From Deltaproteobacteria bacterium (GTDB lineage: Bacteria; Desulfobacterota; GWC2-55-46), in assembly GCA_016234855.1 (NCBI GenBank), contig JACRNO010000009.1, positions 1-33,650 on the forward strand: DNA of 33,650 nt. The letters run 5' to 3'. The position numbers were made by a program, and so were the translations under genes. How positions within the stretch are numbered: position 1 is the stretch's first letter; every line of letters starts with the position of its first letter. The notes below the pieces were generated by a model. That model was not told the origin of the DNA. It worked only from the letters and a program-made list of their open reading frames with translations, and searched no databases. Shown piece by piece: positions 6,910 through 14,702 of the stretch.

Positions 6910-7443
6910 TTACGGCAGGGTACCGCCGCCGGTTAAGAGTTTTTTGGCCGCGTTAAGGGCCGCCGCGAAGTTGACCTCGTGCGTCATCTCCGGCACGACC
7001 TCTTTGTATCTTAGTATATCGTGTGAATCTATTATGAATATCGCGCGCGCAAGGAGCCTCAACTCCTTTATCATCACGCCGTAGGCCATGCCGAAATAGG
7101 CGTGCCTGTAGTCGGAGAAGGTCTTTATCCTGTCGATGCCCGCCGTTGTGCAGAACCTCCCTATGGCGAAGGGCAGGTCCATGCTTATATTGATGATCTG
7201 GAACTCGGCTGGGAGCTTGGCCGCTTCTATGTTGAACCGCCGCGCCTGCGCGTCGCAGACCGGGGTATCGAGCGACGGGGTGACGCTTATTATCTTCGGG
7301 TTGCGGCCGAGGTCCTTGTAGGCTATCTCTTTCAGGCCGTTGTCTATGACGCTGAACAACGGCACCTTCTCGCCTATTTGCAGGTCGGGTCCCAAAAGCG
7401 TCAGCCCCGCGCCCTTGAATGTGACGGCGTCTTTTCTCTCCAT
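6910..7443 (-). CDS. tpx: Thiol peroxidase (atypical 2-Cys peroxiredoxin, Tpx)
   Basis: The 177-residue protein matches Tpx in length and motifs. The peroxidatic cysteine C63 lies in PSLDTPVCDAQ, the resolving cysteine C98 in RFCTTAGI, and the family start FKGAGLTLLGPDLQIGE is clear. Tpx reduces hydroperoxides, usually with thioredoxin as electron donor, in the cytoplasm or periplasm; no signal peptide is seen here. ATG 7443 is preferred over the in-frame GTG 7449, because AGAGG lies five bases before the ATG and would overlap the GTG. The gene is divergent from the rhomboid protease and followed closely by pirin, which suggests an oxidative-stress operon driven from the promoter at 7494-7521. 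Confidence 0.96.
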   Translation of the reverse strand: MERKDAVTFKGAGLTLLGPDLQIGEKVPLFSVIDNGLKEIAYKDLGRNPKIISVTPSLDTPVCDAQARRFNIEAAKLPAEFQIINISMDLPFAIGRFCTTAGIDRIKTFSDYRHAYFGMAYGVMIKELRLLARAIFIIDSHDILRYKEVVPEMTHEVNFAAALNAAKKLLTGGGTLP

Positions 7444-7493
7444 GCTCACCTCTATGCTTCCTGTTGTATTTGAGCGTCAACGGCCCTTGTATG

Positions 7494-7521
7494 AGGGTAG
7501 CATACAAATACCGCCTGTCAA
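7494..7521 (-). promoter_or_regulatory. Promoter of the tpx-pirin operon
   Basis: Read on the minus strand, a perfect TTGACA (7521-7516) and TACCCT (7499-7494) are separated by 16 bp. The predicted start is near 7487, leaving a leader of about 45 bases before the tpx ATG. Confidence 0.6.
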
Positions 7522-7539
7522 CACTGGCCGGCCCCTGCG

Positions 7540-7574
7540 CCGTCTGCGCGTTTCAGACGGTTCTCTGGTATAAT
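7540..7574 (+). promoter_or_regulatory. Palindrome plus -10 element upstream of the rhomboid gene
   Basis: CCGTCTG (7540-7546) and CAGACGG (7554-7560) form a 7-bp inverted repeat with a 7-base centre. It covers the place where a -35 hexamer should be for the perfect TATAAT at 7569-7574. No good -35 is present, so the palindrome may be a regulator site in this divergent intergenic region. Confidence 0.45.
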
Positions 7575-7605
7575 CGTAATAAAGACCGGCCCGCGCAATC
7601 TCAAA

Positions 7606-8268
7606 ATGATACCCCTTAAGGACGACAACCCAAGTTCGACGTTTCCTTTTGTCACCATCGCCATTATCGCTGTCGATGTCGCGGTCTTCATCTACCAGTT
7701 GGCCATTGGCAACGAGGCCAACGAGGTATTCATCTACAGGACAGCCGCCATACCTTATGAGGTCGTAAACTTCGCCGACGTGCTCCCGCCCGCCTATCTG
7801 CCCCCGCCGTTTACGATACTTACTTCCATCTTTGTGCACGGGGGCGTCCTTCATCTCGGCGGCAACATGCTCTTTCTGTGGATATTCGGGGATAACGTCG
7901 AGGACACGCTGGGGCATATCCTCTTTATTGTTTTTTATCTCGTTGCAGGCGTGAGCGCCGCCCTGGCGCAGATACTGATGAACGCGGCCTCGGTCACGCC
8001 CATGATAGGCGCATCCGGCGCCATAGCCGGGGTGCTCGGCGCGTATATCCTGCTCTTTCCGAAGGCCAAGGTCAATACGCTCGTATTTCTGGGGCTTTTT
8101 GTCTCAATCGTGCGCATCCCGGCGGTCTTCTTCCTGGGCTTCTGGTTCCTCATTCAGATACTTGGCGCGGGCGCCGGGGGCGGCATAGCGTGGTATGCGC
8201 ACATCGGCGGGTTTGCCGCGGGCATGCTCATGATACTGGCCTTTAACCCGAAGAGGCGATGGTACTGA
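7606..8268 (+). CDS. Rhomboid family intramembrane serine protease
   Basis: The 220-residue protein is almost entirely membrane helices, consistent with the six-helix rhomboid core. The catalytic serine S138 lies in GASGAIAG and the catalytic histidine H199 in HIGGFAAG. The oxyanion-region motif H83-L-G-G-N87 is present after the VHGGVLHLGGN loop. Rhomboids cleave single-pass membrane proteins within the membrane; the substrate here is unknown. No strong ribosome site precedes ATG 7606. A perfect TATAAT 31 bp upstream predicts a short leader. The gene is divergent from tpx, and nothing downstream is co-oriented closely enough to be an obvious partner. It resembles the short bacterial rhomboids without extra domains. 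Confidence 0.95.
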   Translation: MIPLKDDNPSSTFPFVTIAIIAVDVAVFIYQLAIGNEANEVFIYRTAAIPYEVVNFADVLPPAYLPPPFTILTSIFVHGGVLHLGGNMLFLWIFGDNVEDTLGHILFIVFYLVAGVSAALAQILMNAASVTPMIGASGAIAGVLGAYILLFPKAKVNTLVFLGLFVSIVRIPAVFFLGFWFLIQILGAGAGGGIAWYAHIGGFAAGMLMILAFNPKRRWY

Positions 8269-8288
8269 CGGCAAGGCGCGGCCTATCT

Positions 8289-8315
8289 CCGGCATCAGTC
8301 CATTAGACTGTCCGG
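8289..8315 (+). other. Stem-loop downstream of the rhomboid gene
   Basis: CAGTC-catta-GACTG (8296-8310) is enclosed by CCGG (8289-8292) and CCGG (8312-8315), giving a compact interrupted hairpin 20 bases after the stop codon. A T-rich run (TTCTTTTT) follows only about 50 bases later, so it is not a classical terminator. Between here and 8470 I see no gene. Confidence 0.35.
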
Positions 8316-8470
8316 GACCCTGCCTTTGCGGTATGCCTGAGAGACCGGCCGTCATGACCGGGTTCTTTTTGGCTGCGCCCGCCATATTGATATAAAAGCT
8401 TGTTATGACGGCGCCTTACTCCTCGTTCATTTCCATTTGTATTTTTGGCTGTTTTTGTGTTACGATTTGC

Positions 8471-8523
8471 GTCTCATTTATACCGTTGGCGCGCCGCATC
8501 ATCGGCGCGTGACGGTTTGAGAC
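8471..8523 (+). promoter_or_regulatory. Structured 5' leader hairpin of the pyruvate phosphate dikinase gene
   Basis: Three successive paired blocks nest around one loop: GTCTCA (8471-8476) with TGAGAC (8518-8523), ACCGT (8482-8486) with ACGGT (8512-8516), and CGCGCCG (8490-8496) with CGGCGCG (8503-8509) around a six-base loop. That is 18 base pairs with small internal loops, 40 bases before the start codon. No T-tract follows, so a cis-regulatory RNA, operator or mRNA stabiliser is more likely than a terminator. Confidence 0.55.
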
Positions 8524-8563
8524 GGGCGTTCTCACTCTCGGAAAATATCTCTGGAGGGGTTTT

Positions 8564-11302
8564 ATGGCGGTGAAAAAGTTCGTGTACTTCTTTGGCGGTG
8601 GCAAGGCCGAGGGCAAAGGCACCATGAAGGACGTCCTCGGCGGCAAGGGCGCCGGGCTGGCCGAGATGACGAATATCGGTCTGCCCGTTCCCGCGGGTTT
8701 CACCATAACGGCCGAGGTCTGCGACTTTTTCTATAAGAACGGCAGGAAGTACCCTAAGGGGTTTACCGAAGAGGTGAGGAAGCATCTTGCAAGGCTCGAG
8801 CGCCTTACGGGCAAGAGGTTCGGCGATTCGCTCGACCCGCTGCTCGTCTCGGTGCGCTCCGGCGCGGCGCGCAGCATGCCGGGCATGATGGATACGATAC
8901 TCAACCTGGGACTCAACGACAGGAGCGTCGAAGGCCTCAGCGCCAAGACCTCCAACAGACGGTTCGCCCTCGACGCCTACAGGCGTTTCATCATGATGTA
9001 CGGCACGACGGCCATGGGCGTGTCCAAGGACAAATTCAACGCCGAGTTCAGGGACATAAAGGAGAGAAAGACCAGGACGCGGCTTGGCAAGCGCGCCGGC
9101 ATCATCCTCGATACCGAGGTCAACGATGACGAGCTGGCCGAACTTATCGTCCATCTGAAGGCCGTATATAAAGAGCACACCGGCAAGGACTTTCCGCAGG
9201 ACCCGCTGGAGCAGCTGTGGGGCTCCATCGACGCGGTCATCGGCTCGTGGATGGCAGAAAAAGCCGTCACCTACAGGGACCTTGAGAAGATAAACGGCCT
9301 GCTCGGCACCGCGGTCAACGTCGTGCAGATGGTATTCGGCAACAGGGGCGAGAGTTCCGGCACCGGCGTATGCTTCACCCGCGAGCCGAATACCGGAGCG
9401 GATACCTTCTACGGCGACCTCCTCATGAACGCGCAGGGGGAAGACGTCGTGGCCGGCATACGCACGCCCATACACCTGAGCGACCTTGACAAGCACATGC
9501 CGGCCATATACAGGGAGCTGTGCAAGGTCAGGGGCCGTCTGGAGAAACACTACAGGGACATGCAGGACATAGAGTTCACGATTGAAGACGGCAAGCTGTA
9601 TATCCTTCAGTGCAGGACGGGCAAGCGAAGCCCTCTGGCCGCGTTCAAGATAGCCGTTGATATGGTGAAAGAAAAGCTCATTACAACGCAGGAAGCGATT
9701 GGGCGCATCACCGATAAAGACATCGAAGGCCTTTTTTATCCCGTCATAGACCCCAATATTCCGAGAGAAGAACTGAAAAGGCATCTGTTCGCCACCGGCA
9801 TAGCCGCCGTTCCGGGCGCGGCCAGCGGCGCTATCGTCTTTACCGCGAGGGACGCGGAGGCATGGACGGCCCAGGGCAAACACGTCATACTCCTCCGTAA
9901 GGAGACGAGCCCGGAAGACGTAGGCGGCATGCACGCCGCAAGGGGCATACTCACCGCCACAGGCGGCAAGACCTCCCATGCCGCTGTCGTGGCCAGGGGC
10001 TGGGGCAAGTGCTGCATCGTGGGCTGTGAAGACCTTGCCATCGACTACGAGGCAAAGACCGTTCAGGTCGGCGATACCGTCCTGCCCGAAGGCTCCCTGA
10101 TAACCATCAACGGCTCCACCGGCGAGGTCTTCACCACGGAACTGCCGCTGAATAAGCCCGAACTCCCGGAGGCCTACTCGACCCTGATGAAGTGGGTGGA
10201 CGCAGAGCGGACGCTGAAGGTGCGCACCAACGTGGATACGCCTTACGACGCGGAGAACGCCATCAGGCTCGGGGCCGAGGGCATCGGACTTTGCAGGACC
10301 GAGCATATGTTCTTCGACACCGACGTGAGGCGCACCGCCATACAGAGGATGATAGTCGCCGACGACGAGGAGACGCGGCGGCGCGCCCTTGACGAGATAC
10401 TGCCCTTCCAGAGGCAGGACTTCACCGGCATATTCAGGGCCATGGACGGCAAGCCCGTCACCATAAGGCTCATCGACCCTCCGCTCCATGAGTTTGTCCC
10501 GCACGGGGAGGCCGAGCAGAAAGAGCTGGCCGGCAAGCTCGACCTGCCCTTTCACGTCGTAAAGAGGAAGATAGACCGTCTGCACGAGGCCAACCCCATG
10601 CTCGGGCACAGGGGCAGCCGCCTGTGCATTACGTATCCCGAGATACTCGACATGCAGGTGCGCGCCATAATGGAGGCGGCCTGCGGGTGCAGGAAGCAAG
10701 GCGTGAAGGTCTTTCCTGAAATCATGCTCCCGCTCATAATCGACGCAAAGGAGCTGGCCATACTTGCCGACAGGACGCGCGTTGTGGCGGCTACGGTGAT
10801 AAAGGAGACCGGGCAGAAGGTCAACTATCTCGTCGGCACGATGATAGAGGTGCCGAGGGCCGCGTTGCTGGCCGACGAGATCGCGGGCGTGGCCGAGTTC
10901 TTCTCCTTCGGCACGAACGACCTTACGCAGATGACGCTCGGCATGTCGAGGGACGACGCGGGCAGGTTCCTGCCCGACTATGTCGACGAGAGGAGATCGG
11001 GCATCCTCAAGAGCGACCCGTTCCAGTCGCTCGACCAGGACGGAGTGGGTCTGCTTATAAAGATGGCTATAGACAAGGGCAGGCGCGTGAAGAAAGACCT
11101 GAAGGTGGGTATCTGCGGCGAACACGGCGGAGACCCGGCCTCGGTGGTCTTCTGCCACCTGAATGCGTTCGACTACGTCTCGTGTTCGCCGTTTCGCGTG
11201 CCCATAGCGAGGCTTGCGGCAGCGCAGGCCAGCCTCAAGTGGCCGAGGAAGGCGAGGAAGACAAAGAGGACAGCAAGGCGCAAGACCGCGAAGAAGAAGT
11301 AA
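8564..11302 (+). CDS. ppdK: Pyruvate, phosphate dikinase
   Basis: The 912-residue enzyme interconverts pyruvate, ATP and phosphate with phosphoenolpyruvate, AMP and pyrophosphate. The N-terminal nucleotide-binding domain starts with FGGGKAEG and GGKGAGLAEM and includes PGMMDTILNLGLN. The swivelling phosphohistidine domain carries H472 in GGKTSHAAVVARGWGKCC. The C-terminal TIM barrel shows GIGLCRTEHMF, MIEVPRAALLADEIA and SFGTNDLTQMTLGMSRDDA, and the catalytic C851 lies in GICGEHGGDP. GGAGGGG sits just before ATG 8564. After the normal end of the fold there is a tail of about 20 residues rich in Lys and Arg that the family usually lacks. It is a single-gene unit, so a role in gluconeogenesis or PPi-linked glycolysis cannot be decided from context. 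Confidence 0.98.
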   Translation: MAVKKFVYFFGGGKAEGKGTMKDVLGGKGAGLAEMTNIGLPVPAGFTITAEVCDFFYKNGRKYPKGFTEEVRKHLARLERLTGKRFGDSLDPLLVSVRSGAARSMPGMMDTILNLGLNDRSVEGLSAKTSNRRFALDAYRRFIMMYGTTAMGVSKDKFNAEFRDIKERKTRTRLGKRAGIILDTEVNDDELAELIVHLKAVYKEHTGKDFPQDPLEQLWGSIDAVIGSWMAEKAVTYRDLEKINGLLGTAVNVVQMVFGNRGESSGTGVCFTREPNTGADTFYGDLLMNAQGEDVVAGIRTPIHLSDLDKHMPAIYRELCKVRGRLEKHYRDMQDIEFTIEDGKLYILQCRTGKRSPLAAFKIAVDMVKEKLITTQEAIGRITDKDIEGLFYPVIDPNIPREELKRHLFATGIAAVPGAASGAIVFTARDAEAWTAQGKHVILLRKETSPEDVGGMHAARGILTATGGKTSHAAVVARGWGKCCIVGCEDLAIDYEAKTVQVGDTVLPEGSLITINGSTGEVFTTELPLNKPELPEAYSTLMKWVDAERTLKVRTNVDTPYDAENAIRLGAEGIGLCRTEHMFFDTDVRRTAIQRMIVADDEETRRRALDEILPFQRQDFTGIFRAMDGKPVTIRLIDPPLHEFVPHGEAEQKELAGKLDLPFHVVKRKIDRLHEANPMLGHRGSRLCITYPEILDMQVRAIMEAACGCRKQGVKVFPEIMLPLIIDAKELAILADRTRVVAATVIKETGQKVNYLVGTMIEVPRAALLADEIAGVAEFFSFGTNDLTQMTLGMSRDDAGRFLPDYVDERRSGILKSDPFQSLDQDGVGLLIKMAIDKGRRVKKDLKVGICGEHGGDPASVVFCHLNAFDYVSCSPFRVPIARLAAAQASLKWPRKARKTKRTARRKTAKKK

Positions 11303-11380
11303 GGAGGCCGGCTAAGGCCGGGCTGGTTGAGGTTGTTGCCGCCGGGTAATCAGTCTTCCTTTCCCGTGATGCCGCGTTCT

Positions 11381-11524
11381 AACAGGTTGCTGAAAAACTA
11401 TTTTAGTTTGTCATTCTGAGCGCAGCGAAGAATCTTGTCTCCCGGTAATTCAAATGGTTCTGAGCTCCTTCGTTCGCTACGCTCTCTCAGAATGGCAAAA
11501 AATGGGACTTTTCCGCAATCTGCC
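11381..11524. repeat. Dispersed inverted-repeat element (MITE-like)
   Basis: The ends form imperfect terminal inverted repeats: CAGGTTGCTGAAAA at the left and, read in reverse complement, CAGATTGCGGAAAA at the right. Just inside are GTCATTCTGAGCG (11409) and the matching CTCAGAATGGC (11487-11497), and TTCTGAG pairs with CTCAGAA. There is no ORF. The GTCATTCTGAG core recurs at 27615 and, in variant form, at 3871. Confidence 0.65.
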
Positions 11525-11648
11525 AAATCGTGTGTTAAACGGTGCGGTCTGGATTTGAGAACCGCAGCGTCTCTATACCGGGCCGGGCTTGACTTTTTGC
11601 GTCGTCATCTCCATAATCGTGAAGATGCAACTCACGGAGGCAGGTAAG

Positions 11649-12062
11649 ATGAAGAAGCATATGAGGTATATATGGTTTCTTTCCGCGGTCTTTGTCTGGG
11701 TGATGCTCACGGGCATGGGCAAGGTGCCTGGGCCGGATGTCCCCACGCCTGAGATAGACTTCAAGGCCGCGGTGCGCGACGACCAGGACATAACCACAAA
11801 GATTCAACACGCCTCGCTGGACGGCAATATCTTCTTTACCGGCACTCGCGGCAAGGGTGTCGTCACCATATCTTTTGAGAAGGTCAGGAAGGTGGTCAAC
11901 CGCGGCCCCGGCGTCTCCGGCAAGACGGACTTTCAGATAACGCTCCGTTCGGGCGACGTGGTCGCGGTGAGTCTGCCTGACGACGCGCGCCTGCTTGGCG
12001 TGACATCATACGGGACGTTTCGCATACTCGTCATTAACATCAAAGAGATAAACTTCGAATAA
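11649..12062 (+). CDS. Small secreted/periplasmic protein of unknown function
   Basis: I do not recognise this 137-residue protein. It starts with a typical Sec signal peptide (MKKHMRYIWFLSAVFVWVMLTGMG), followed by a proline-rich segment and a compact strand-rich domain of about 100 residues (SLDGNIFFTGTRGKGVVTISFEKV at about 56-79). The domain contains no cysteine, so it is probably a soluble periplasmic protein rather than a lipoprotein. An upstream frame extends to 11589, but GGAGG at 11636-11640 lies 8 bases before ATG 11649 and the signal peptide begins there. A strong terminator at 12100 closes the unit, so it is monocistronic. Confidence 0.75.
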   Translation: MKKHMRYIWFLSAVFVWVMLTGMGKVPGPDVPTPEIDFKAAVRDDQDITTKIQHASLDGNIFFTGTRGKGVVTISFEKVRKVVNRGPGVSGKTDFQITLRSGDVVAVSLPDDARLLGVTSYGTFRILVINIKEINFE

Positions 12063-12099
12063 TGAGGGAAGCGGCCTGCTAATACCGCGCCGGACAAGC

Positions 12100-12131
12100 G
12101 GCCTATGCTCACTGGCATGGGCCTTTTTTTT
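12100..12131 (+). terminator. Intrinsic terminator after the small secreted protein gene
   Basis: GGCCTATGC (12100-12108) pairs with GCATGGGCC (12115-12123) over 9 bp including one G-T pair, with a six-base loop and eight T residues immediately after. Confidence 0.9.
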
Positions 12132-12179
12132 GTCACATAGCGTTTTTAAGCGCCATGATTCGGATTGGAGGCATCGACC

Positions 12180-13355
12180 TTGAAGCTCGCGATAGTCCTG
12201 GACAATAACGTGACGAAGGCGATAGTGGCGCCGTTCGAGGCCGTGGCTGCCGCATCGCACGGGATAGAGTTCGTCGTCTTCATCGGCGAGAAGAACAAGA
12301 GCGAGACCGCATCCATAACCCTGCCAAAGTGTTATCTCAGCCATAAGAAAGAGGTAATGAGCGCCTTGCGCGAGCCTGTGCGCTCCATCAGGAGGCTTCG
12401 GACGAATACCGAGTCGAGGATGGATTTTTATTATAATTCACTGGCTGACGACCTGCGCGGGTTCGACGCCGTCTATACGCAGGACGTAAGCCGCTCGCTC
12501 TATACGCTCGCGTCCCTGAAAGAGGAGCTCGGGTTCAAGATAATGCTCCGCTGGTGGGAGGTGCTTCCGTACAAGAGGCTTTTTAACGCGAAGGACAGGT
12601 ATATCGGGGCCTCGTCGCTGCCGATGGTCGATATCTTCATGCCGGCCACGCTGACGGCGGCCCAGGCCCTTAAGCTCGAGGGCGTGCCCGAAGACAGGAT
12701 AACGCATGTCTATCCCGGCGTTGATACGGCCGTGTTCACGCCGCCTGTTGCGGCCGTCTCGAAAGAGGCGTTCGGCATCCCCGCGGGCAAGGCAGCCGTG
12801 CTCTTTGCCGGTCGTCTCGTCTCGCACAAGGGCATATACGTGCTCCTCTGGGCCGCATTGAGGCTCAAGGCGGACGGTTTGCTCGACAGGCTCGTCTTCG
12901 TTATGGCCGGAGGCGGCGGCAAAGGCGAGTTGCAGCGCATGGCGCGCGAGATGGGCGTGGCCGCAGCTTTTCACTTCACCGGACACGTGCCTTATGACCG
13001 CATGCCCGAGCTCTACGCTGCCTGCGATATCTTCTGTCTTCCCTCCACCATGAAAGAGAGCATCCAGGAGCAGTTTGGCTATGTACTTGCCGAGGCCATG
13101 GCGTGCGGCAGGCCTGTCGTCGCTTCCAGAGTCGGCGGCATACCGGAGGTGGTCGGCGGCGCGGGTCTGCTCGTCACGCCCGGGGACTTTAACGACCTTG
13201 CGGACAAACTCACTTCTCTCATAACAAACGCGGAACTCAGGGCCGGGCTCGGCGCAGCGGCTCGTAAGCGCGCTTTGGAGCTCTTTGACCTTGCGCAGAC
13301 CACCCCCAAATGGGCGCAGGCAATTGAGCGGTTGCGTAACTTAGGCAGGGCTTGA
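12180..13355 (+). CDS. GT4-family glycosyltransferase (group 1)
   Basis: The 391-residue protein has the GT-B fold typical of GT4 retaining glycosyltransferases. The N-terminal acceptor domain starts MKLAIVLDNN. The linker HVYPGVDTAVFTP (about 178-190) is typical of the family. The nucleotide-sugar domain begins VLFAGRLVSHKGIYVLLWA, and the E-x7-E region reads EQFGYVLAEAMACGRPVVASRVGGIPEVV. It should transfer a sugar from an NDP-sugar to a glycan or lipid; donor and acceptor are unknown. I chose the rare start TTG 12180 because GGAGG at 12167-12171 lies eight bases upstream. The TTG at 12165 overlaps that site. The gene stands alone after a terminator, about 15 kb from the polysaccharide cluster. 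Confidence 0.92.
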   Translation: MKLAIVLDNNVTKAIVAPFEAVAAASHGIEFVVFIGEKNKSETASITLPKCYLSHKKEVMSALREPVRSIRRLRTNTESRMDFYYNSLADDLRGFDAVYTQDVSRSLYTLASLKEELGFKIMLRWWEVLPYKRLFNAKDRYIGASSLPMVDIFMPATLTAAQALKLEGVPEDRITHVYPGVDTAVFTPPVAAVSKEAFGIPAGKAAVLFAGRLVSHKGIYVLLWAALRLKADGLLDRLVFVMAGGGGKGELQRMAREMGVAAAFHFTGHVPYDRMPELYAACDIFCLPSTMKESIQEQFGYVLAEAMACGRPVVASRVGGIPEVVGGAGLLVTPGDFNDLADKLTSLITNAELRAGLGAAARKRALELFDLAQTTPKWAQAIERLRNLGRA

Positions 13356-13869
13356 TGTAGTGGCGCGCCCTAATGCGCCTAAAAGATGACTATCCTCTGT
13401 TTTTTCCTCTTGTGAATTACCTCGATATTTAAGCTTTCCCGCCATTTATATTGTCTCCTGCCACTGGCGCGTCCGGTCCGCCGTAATGGACGTCTCATGT
13501 TGACCTTGTGTAATCATGGGAAAAGAGCCCTTTTGCGAATCTGCATCTATAGCAAGCGTTCGCCTGCGTTGAAGCACACATCCATTAAGAAGACCCTCCC
13601 CAAAAAAATACTGTAAAAACAGCGCAAATATCTTTTTTCGAGATGGATTGAGCGGGTTGACTCAACGGTCGGCATCTTCTCATCAAAATTTTGTAAAGCC
13701 TGACTGAGATTTGAAATATGGACTGGCGGGTTGGTCAGATATTTGGCGCAAGGTCAAAGAGATTTGATTTGTCTTTGAAAAAATGCTTGTATTTGATAGT
13801 TCTTTGTCAGATACTTGTCAAGTGATAGAAGATTCAGCACATCCTTTTAATCTTGCGAAGGGGTCACGG

Positions 13870-13936
13870 GAGAGTTGTATCCTGAGCCGGGCATCTGCCG
13901 GGGCGCAGGATAACGTCTTGTACTCTCAGGCTTTTT
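13870..13936 (+). ncRNA. Candidate structured RNA (nested helices followed by T-run)
   Basis: GAGAGT (13870-13875) pairs with ACTCTC (13922-13927). Inside it ATCCTG (13879-13884) pairs with CAGGAT (13906-13911), and innermost CCGG (13887-13890) pairs with CCGG (13898-13901). CTTTTT follows at 13931-13936. The nested helices resemble a small structured RNA or attenuator. I could not match it to a known riboswitch consensus. Confidence 0.35.
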
Positions 13937-14455
13937 GTGTAGATAGCCAGAAAGGCGTATGGGGTTTGCCGCCCCCTGCCGCTTGATGGCATAGGTTCGG
14001 GCGGGTGCGGCGTTCCATTGTATTTTACGCGGGCCTGTCGATTGCAATATCAAGGTCGAATCATTCTGTTCACGGGGCCTGTGGCGCTCAAGCTGGGTCA
14101 TTATGATGGATGATGCAGTCAGCATGGGGCGTTGTTGTGGAATCGCCGTTTTATAAAGTGGTTAGGACGAAGGTTAACCAAGAGGTATACCTGAAAGATT
14201 GCGCGCCGACCGCGCGGAATCTCTGACAAGAGAAGTTTAATCATCGCGGATGACATTGATATGTCACAACATCTAAGACGCGCATTTACATCTCTCTCCC
14301 TCCCGTCCTTTGCTCCGGCAAGGCAGGTCAACGTCGCAACGCCTTCATTTGCGGGGCTTTTCAGCGTCTTACGTTCTCCGATTCATTTAACGTTATCTTC
14401 TATGGCGCGCGCATTCGTTAGCGTGACCGTTGCCTTGCCGCGTGCGCGGCCTGCT

Positions 14456-14562
14456 GCGGGTTCAAGGTTGCAACTTGAACCAATGAGTTCGTCTGCGAAA
14501 AAAAAACGACGCGTTCCTTGCAATTACATAATAAAAGGTTCAGGCTGCAAACCTGAACCCGC
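14456..14562. repeat. Paired hairpins within a larger inverted repeat
   Basis: GGTTCAAG-N7-CTTGAACC (14459-14481) and GGTTCAGG-N7-CCTGAACC (14537-14559) are two similar 8-bp hairpins. The outermost arms, GCGGGTTCA (14456-14464) and TGAACCCGC (14554-14562), can instead pair with each other, so two mutually exclusive folds are possible. The segment lies 140-250 bases before the DUF11 gene start. Confidence 0.55.
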
Positions 14563-14702
14563 CCAAAGGCGCGCATTCTGATGAATGGATTATTCGGCGG
14601 TTTACGGCCGGTCATAGCGCGTTAGCATCGAATGATTATCGGATTGGTCTTGCAGGAACTGTGGCTCTATCCCGCGTAACGATAATAAGGAAGGCGGCAG
14701 AC

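Larger units (their letters stand above)
13356..14702. other. Long intergenic region without a convincing gene
   Basis: About 1.35 kb is AT-richer than the flanking genes. The short frames at 13783-13986 and 14261-14581 lack ribosome sites, plausible composition and recognisable motifs. The region contains two structured segments listed separately (13870-13936 and 14456-14562). The remainder shows nothing I can name. It may be a long leader of the DUF11 gene, a non-coding RNA locus, or decayed sequence. Confidence 0.5.

Noticed and set aside
8289-8385. Terminator or riboswitch after the rhomboid gene
   Set aside because: The stem-loop lacks an adjacent T-tract, and the CCTGAGAGACC segment did not fit the thiamine, glycine or other riboswitch patterns I tried.
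8474-11158. 894-codon open frame on the minus strand
   Set aside because: It is antisense to pyruvate phosphate dikinase, whose motifs are unmistakable. Long antisense frames arise from the codon bias of GC-rich genes, and the translation shows no family motif.
13783-13986. 67-codon frame
   Set aside because: No ribosome site or motif, and it overlaps the nested helices at 13870-13936.
13865-14010. Cyclic-di-GMP (GEMM) riboswitch on the minus strand
   Set aside because: GGCAAACCCC and a later AAAAAGCC resemble parts of the consensus, but the ACGCAAAGCC block and the tetraloop hairpin are missing.
14456-14562. tRNA-like T-arm (GGTTCAA)
   Set aside because: The sequence is a self-complementary hairpin and no acceptor stem, anticodon arm or CCA-adjacent pairing can be drawn.
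14261-14581. 106-codon frame upstream of the DUF11 gene
   Set aside because: No ribosome site, low-complexity Ser/Arg composition, and it ends in the twin-hairpin structure.
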